A DNA stretch of 64,000 nucleotides from Eopsaltria australis (Eukaryota; Chordata; Aves; Passeriformes; Petroicidae). The stretch is taken from assembly GCA_034509425.1 (NCBI GenBank), contig JAVTVJ010000520.1:1240001-1304000 (forward strand). The letters are read 5' to 3'. Below are positions 63,001 through 64,000 of this stretch, in pieces. The position numbers and the translations under genes are program-made. Each line of letters starts with the position of its first letter. The stretch's first letter is position 1. The notes under the pieces are model-generated. The model ran no database searches and was not told where the DNA came from. It saw only the letters and a list, made by a program, of their open reading frames with translations.

Positions 63001-63765
63001 CCTCTGTCCGCAGCCCCAGAAGGGAAGGCTGTTCCTCCCCTCTGGTCCCGGAGCGAAGCGTCGTTTCTGGAGCGGCAGAGGGGTCTCCGCAGACCCGGGT
63101 TTTGCCGAAGCGTGGGGCGAGCCACTCGAGGAGCTGCGGGACACTCCCGGCTCCAAGGACGGGCAGCACCGGCCCCAAAGCAGCGACACTTCGTTAAACG
63201 CATCCTTCCCCTCGGTACCAGTCCCGCCGAACGGGCCCGATCCCGGCGGCCCGGGGCAATGTGAAGCGGTTCGCGGCCCGCGCTGCCTCCCCCGCCCCGA
63301 GCGCGGGGCTCCGACCGGGGGCGGCAGGACTGAGAGCACCGGGAGCTGCCCCCGAGCGCCGCCGGGGCATCCCCGGGCTTTCCACACAAACCGAACGCGG
63401 CCGCCGCCGGGGTGGGCCCCGGGGCTCCCCGACAGCAGAGTCCGCCCGTCCGGGCCCTTCGGTACCGGCAAGGAGCGGCGGCCGCGGTACCGCCCGAGGG
63501 AGAGCAGCGGGCCGGGGGCGGGTGGGCGCGCTGGCCCGCCGGGACCCGCCGCTTTCGTTTTACTCTCGCCGAGGACAGCAGCGAGCCCTTCCCGACGGGC
63601 GGGGGGCGGCCCCGCGGGAGGGCGGACGCGGGGGGACCCGACGGTGGGGAGCCTCGAAGGCAGGAGCGGGGCCCGGTCCGATGCCGCTTTCCGCTGAGCC
63701 GCCGCGCTCTTACCTTTCTTGATCACGGACTGATCGAGCAGGTTCATCCCGCCGTCGTCCACGGC
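43523..63765 (-). CDS. TFAP2E: TFAP2E, transcription factor AP-2 epsilon (exons 3-7, 5' part outside window)
   Basis: Reading from high to low coordinate, exons 63765-63714, 48097-47869, 47649-47531, 44465-44324 and 43811-43523 join in phase to 831 nt, i.e. the C-terminal 276 residues plus TAA. The exon lengths 52, 119 and 142 nt match the AP-2 family. The order is: the linker segment ([17 protein letters not shown]), the basic DNA-contact region ([20 protein letters not shown] ... [20 protein letters not shown]) and the helix-span-helix dimerisation domain ([20 protein letters not shown] ... [17 protein letters not shown]), ending KEVKHRK. AP-2 proteins bind GCCNNNGGC as dimers and control neural crest, neuronal and skin-lineage genes in the nucleus. 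The epsilon assignment rests mainly on the PSMB2 neighbour; the protein alone proves only the AP-2 family. The activation domain exons lie beyond 64,000. Confidence 0.93.
43812..44323 (-). other. TFAP2E: TFAP2E intron 6
   Basis: A 512-nt intron with GTGAGT donor and CTCTTTCAG acceptor. A CR1 fragment occupies its 3' quarter (43854-43985). Confidence 0.92.
43854..43985 (-). mobile_element. CR1 LINE 3'-end fragment
   Basis: Reverse-strand CR1 end: AGTCACAGAATCAGAGACGG, TTTGGGTTGGAAGGGACC, then CATCCAACCTGGCATTAAAC and CTTCCAGGGATGGGGCATCC. It sits about 40 nt from the exon 7 acceptor on the intron side. Confidence 0.9.
44324..44465 (-). CDS. TFAP2E: TFAP2E coding exon 6
   Basis: 142 nt, the family-typical length. 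Acceptor CACAG|GT completes Gly, then [40 protein letters not shown] and NMLLATK. Donor AA|GTGAGT. It encodes the first helix of the helix-span-helix domain. Confidence 0.97.
44553..44640 (-). mobile_element. CR1 LINE 3'-end fragment
   Basis: Starts ATAGAATCACAGAATCACTA, then TTGGAAGAGACCTTTAAGAT and CATCGAGTCCAACCCATGCC, the standard antisense view of a CR1 3' end. Confidence 0.88.
46404..46451. repeat. Pyrimidine-rich (TTTC)n-like tract
   Basis: About 48 nt of C/T with recurring CTTTT/TTTCTT words and almost no purines. Purine-rich on the TFAP2E sense strand. Confidence 0.8.
46470..46610. promoter_or_regulatory. Candidate conserved non-coding element in TFAP2E intron 5
   Basis: A repeat-free block with GTAACAACC, CCTAATGAAGCG and CATTTAATTTGCTGGCGACA words plus a CpG cluster (46585-46600). 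The mix of homeodomain cores and CpG suggests an enhancer. Composition only. Confidence 0.25.
47191..47290 (-). mobile_element. CR1 LINE 3'-end fragment
   Basis: ATAGAATCACAGAGTTCTAG, AATGGTTTGGGTTGGAAGAG, ACCTTAAAGATCACTCAGTT and CCAACCTCCTACCACAGGCA: antisense view of a CR1 end, so sense relative to TFAP2E. Confidence 0.9.
47531..47649 (-). CDS. TFAP2E: TFAP2E coding exon 5
   Basis: 119 nt, the exact AP-2 family length. Encodes [20 protein letters not shown], then [19 protein letters not shown], the arginine/lysine-rich DNA-contact stretch. Acceptor TTTTCAG|A, donor GAAG|GTAAGA. Confidence 0.98.
47650..47868 (-). other. TFAP2E: TFAP2E intron 4
   Basis: A 219-nt intron with GTAAGC donor and CTCTTTTCAG acceptor; nothing else inside. 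Confidence 0.93.
47869..48097 (-). CDS. TFAP2E: TFAP2E coding exon 4
   Basis: 229 nt encoding [60 protein letters not shown] and [16 protein letters not shown]. It carries the start of the DNA-binding region. Acceptor CTCCAG|TG, donor CGCAG|GTAAGC. Confidence 0.98.
48900..49270. promoter_or_regulatory. Candidate conserved element containing a CTCF-like site
   Basis: A repeat-free block with GGATTAATCGGG (bicoid/OTX-like TAATC), a strong CTCF-type core and an AT-rich tail (TCTGCATATTGTAAATC). No coding signature. Composition and motif evidence only. Confidence 0.3.
49186..49200 (+). promoter_or_regulatory. Putative CTCF binding site
   Basis: CTACGAGGGGGCGCT differs from the strong CTCF core CCACCAGGGGGCGCT at two positions and keeps the invariant AGGGGGCGCT. 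The motif lies on the + strand inside TFAP2E intron 3, about 1.1 kb from exon 4. Confidence 0.55.
51530..51592. other. AT-rich inverted/direct repeat cluster
   Basis: TTGATAAATA and TATTTATCAA face each other around a short centre (about 51524-51550), followed by further AATTGATTAATATTTATCAG words. Simple AT-rich sequence with hairpin potential; no function is proposed. Confidence 0.5.
51990..52045 (-). mobile_element. Possible ancient MIR-type SINE tail
   Basis: GAGAAAATTGAGGCACAGAG, then CAAGTTAAATGATTTACCAAAGC by position 52012-52034, resembles the inverted conserved tail of MIR elements (AAACTGAGGCACAGAGAGGT type). Diverged and short. Confidence 0.45.
53600..54480. promoter_or_regulatory. 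CpG-enriched block in TFAP2E intron 3
   Basis: CpG frequency rises above the surrounding intron, most clearly at 54170-54410, where some 60-nt lines hold four to seven CpGs. Flanking AT-rich parts (53780-53830) carry unique sequence. It may be a regulatory element or an orphan CpG island. No exon is recognised. Confidence 0.35.
54640..54800. promoter_or_regulatory. Candidate conserved non-coding element
   Basis: A repeat-free block with GTATTTATTGACGG, CTGTAATTATCC and GGGGATTATACAGG words. It lacks any frame or repeat identity. By appearance only. Confidence 0.22.
57421..57480 (+). mobile_element. tRNA-like SINE head relic (MIR/CORE-SINE type)
   Basis: GATGGTTTAGTGGTTAGAGT then GCTAGCCTAGGACTTCAGAG keeps a tRNA-type A box (TAGTGGTTAGAG) and matches the head of reptile/mammal MIR-type SINEs. 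The B box (GGTTCGAATCC) is gone and no cloverleaf can form, so it is not a tRNA gene. Confidence 0.6.
58030..58420. promoter_or_regulatory. Candidate enhancer with inverted GATA-site pair
   Basis: A repeat-free AT-rich block (ACATCTAATTAAACAG, ATATAATTTTAATGG) containing a perfect 11-bp inverted repeat: GAGATAACACA at 58131-58141 and TGTGTTATCTC at 58200-58210, 58 nt apart. Each arm holds an AGATAA GATA-factor site, in opposite orientation. It ends in a short CpG cluster (58350-58385). Confidence 0.35.
59159..59327. repeat. 33-bp tandem repeat, about five copies
   Basis: The word GATCCACAAACA (or variants GACCCACAAAAG, GATCCAAAAAAC) recurs at 59192, 59225, 59258 and 59292, with a more diverged copy at 59159. 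Each unit ends GGGACAGTGGCAGGACCA or similar. As 33 is a multiple of three, frames stay open through the array, which accounts for a spurious repetitive open frame. Confidence 0.9.
60015..60070. repeat. (AAC)n(AAT)n compound microsatellite
   Basis: Nine AAC triplets (60015-60041) followed by about nine AAT triplets, then an A run. Likely polymorphic. Confidence 0.95.
60330..61110. promoter_or_regulatory. CpG island inside TFAP2E intron 3
   Basis: High GC and dense CpG, particularly 60360-60620 and 60850-61040, bounded by AT-rich sequence on both sides. It is about 2.6 kb from exon 3 and separate from the island at the right edge. It contains an AP-2-like word GCCCCGAGGC (60853-60862). No exon is recognised. 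Confidence 0.5.
61080..61270. promoter_or_regulatory. Candidate conserved non-coding element
   Basis: A repeat-free block directly flanking the intronic CpG island, with AGGTGATTAATATTTTG, GCAACTAATTAGGCG and GGATTAATCGG words (homeodomain cores) and isolated CpGs. Typical enhancer composition; conservation untested. Confidence 0.3.
62400..62490. promoter_or_regulatory. Candidate homeodomain-site cluster
   Basis: Within 60 nt lie GTTTAATGAAACG, TCTGATTAAAGC, CTCAATTAATGCG and GTCATTAATGTCC, i.e. four ATTA/TAAT cores in an otherwise CpG-rich setting 1.3 kb from exon 3. Confidence 0.3.
63714..63765 (-). CDS. TFAP2E: TFAP2E coding exon 3
   Basis: 52 nt, the invariant AP-2 exon 3 length. Encodes [17 protein letters not shown] plus one base that completes Val with exon 4. 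Acceptor GCTTTCAG|GCC, donor AAAG|GTAAGA. The open frame continues past the donor into intron 3 for about 250 codons (to 62,950), which is discussed as a finding. Confidence 0.95.
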
Positions 63766-64000
63766 CTGAAAGCACCGAGGAAAGAGCCGTCAGCCGGCTC
63801 CGGGCACCGGCTGCTCGCGGCTTAGGGACAGCGCGGCCGCGGCCCGATCCACCCGCTGCCCCTGGCCAGGAGGAATTCTGAGGGCACGAGCGAGCCCCAG
63901 TAATCGGAATCCCCGGCCCGGTGTTGCTGCTTGCCCGGGGGTACGGAAGCCGTGGGGCCCAACTCGTCCCGGCCGGGAGTCCCCGGTCGGGCAGGCAGCG
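63766..64000 (-). other. TFAP2E: TFAP2E intron 2 (partial)
   Basis: GC-rich sequence upstream of exon 3. No part of exon 2 is recognised before the window ends, so the N-terminal activation domain is not covered. Confidence 0.75.

Larger units (their letters stand above)
48098..63713 (-). other. TFAP2E: TFAP2E intron 3 (15.6 kb)
   Basis: The intron runs from donor GTAAGA (63713-63708) to acceptor CTTGTCTCCAG. I recognise no CR1 copy in it. It contains a CTCF-like site (49186), a 33-bp tandem repeat (59159), a triplet microsatellite (60015), a GATA inverted repeat (58131), a MIR-like relic (57421), CpG-rich blocks and several candidate conserved elements. Many open frames here are GC-driven and show no protein family. 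Confidence 0.85.
62480..64000. promoter_or_regulatory. TFAP2E: CpG island spanning TFAP2E exon 3 and flanking introns
   Basis: Very high GC and CpG density continue to the window edge (for example eight CpGs in the 60 nt from 63181). It surrounds exon 3 and probably continues toward exons 1-2 and the promoter outside the window. Broad CpG islands over 5' halves are usual for developmental transcription factor genes. Confidence 0.65.

Noticed and set aside
62906..63697. Long + strand open frame of 263 codons
   Set aside because: Lies in a CpG island antisense to TFAP2E exon 3 surroundings. Residues are Gly/Arg/Pro-rich as expected from GC bias, other frames are also open and no domain is recognisable.

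Overview
The window is vertebrate nuclear DNA and almost certainly avian. It holds two recognisable intron-split genes, PSMB2 on the + strand and TFAP2E on the - strand. They face each other tail to tail, which from general knowledge is also their arrangement in the human genome. The only common interspersed repeats I recognise are short CR1 LINE 3' ends, one LTR-like block and a few possible relics of ancient SINEs. That sparse, CR1-dominated repeat content is typical of birds, and the LTR-like block hints at a songbird. No bacterial-type genes, CRISPR arrays, rRNA or tRNA genes were seen.

Layout. Positions 1-18.87 kb are gene-free: I found no exon I can defend, but there are short tandem repeats and several AT-rich, TAATTA-containing, repeat-free blocks that look like candidate conserved non-coding elements. 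At 18.87-19.13 kb lies an LTR-like block, then at about 19.13-19.71 kb eight copies of a roughly 72-bp minisatellite running straight into the CpG-island promoter of PSMB2. PSMB2 has six coding exons (19,815-30,758), joins to exactly 201 codons, and has a canonical AATAAA at 30,861. An 11.4-kb gene-free interval follows. From about 42.27 kb to the right edge lies TFAP2E, 3' end first: a 3' UTR of about 1.25 kb, then coding exons 7, 6, 5, 4 and 3. Exon lengths are 289 nt (including stop), 142, 119, 229 and 52 nt. The exons encoding the N-terminal activation domain lie beyond 64,000. Intron 3 (48,098-63,713) is very large and carries CpG-rich blocks, a strong CTCF-like site and several TAATTA-bearing candidate elements.

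Function. PSMB2 is a housekeeping, non-catalytic beta-ring subunit of the 20S proteasome, and its promoter has the matching TATA-less signature (perfect NRF1 palindrome, near-perfect TCTCGCGAGA element, GC box). TFAP2E is a developmental transcription factor (AP-2 epsilon). The genes are functionally unrelated. A plausible reading, which is inference, is that PSMB2 and the flanking desert sit inside the regulatory domain of TFAP2E. All CR1 fragments I recognised fall in PSMB2 introns or small TFAP2E introns, and none in the left flank, the intergenic gap or intron 3.

I did not find a previously undescribed gene system. The most unusual items are the promoter-abutting minisatellite plus LTR-like block, the CR1-free distribution, an 11-bp inverted GATA-site pair and a long open read-through from exon 3 into intron 3.
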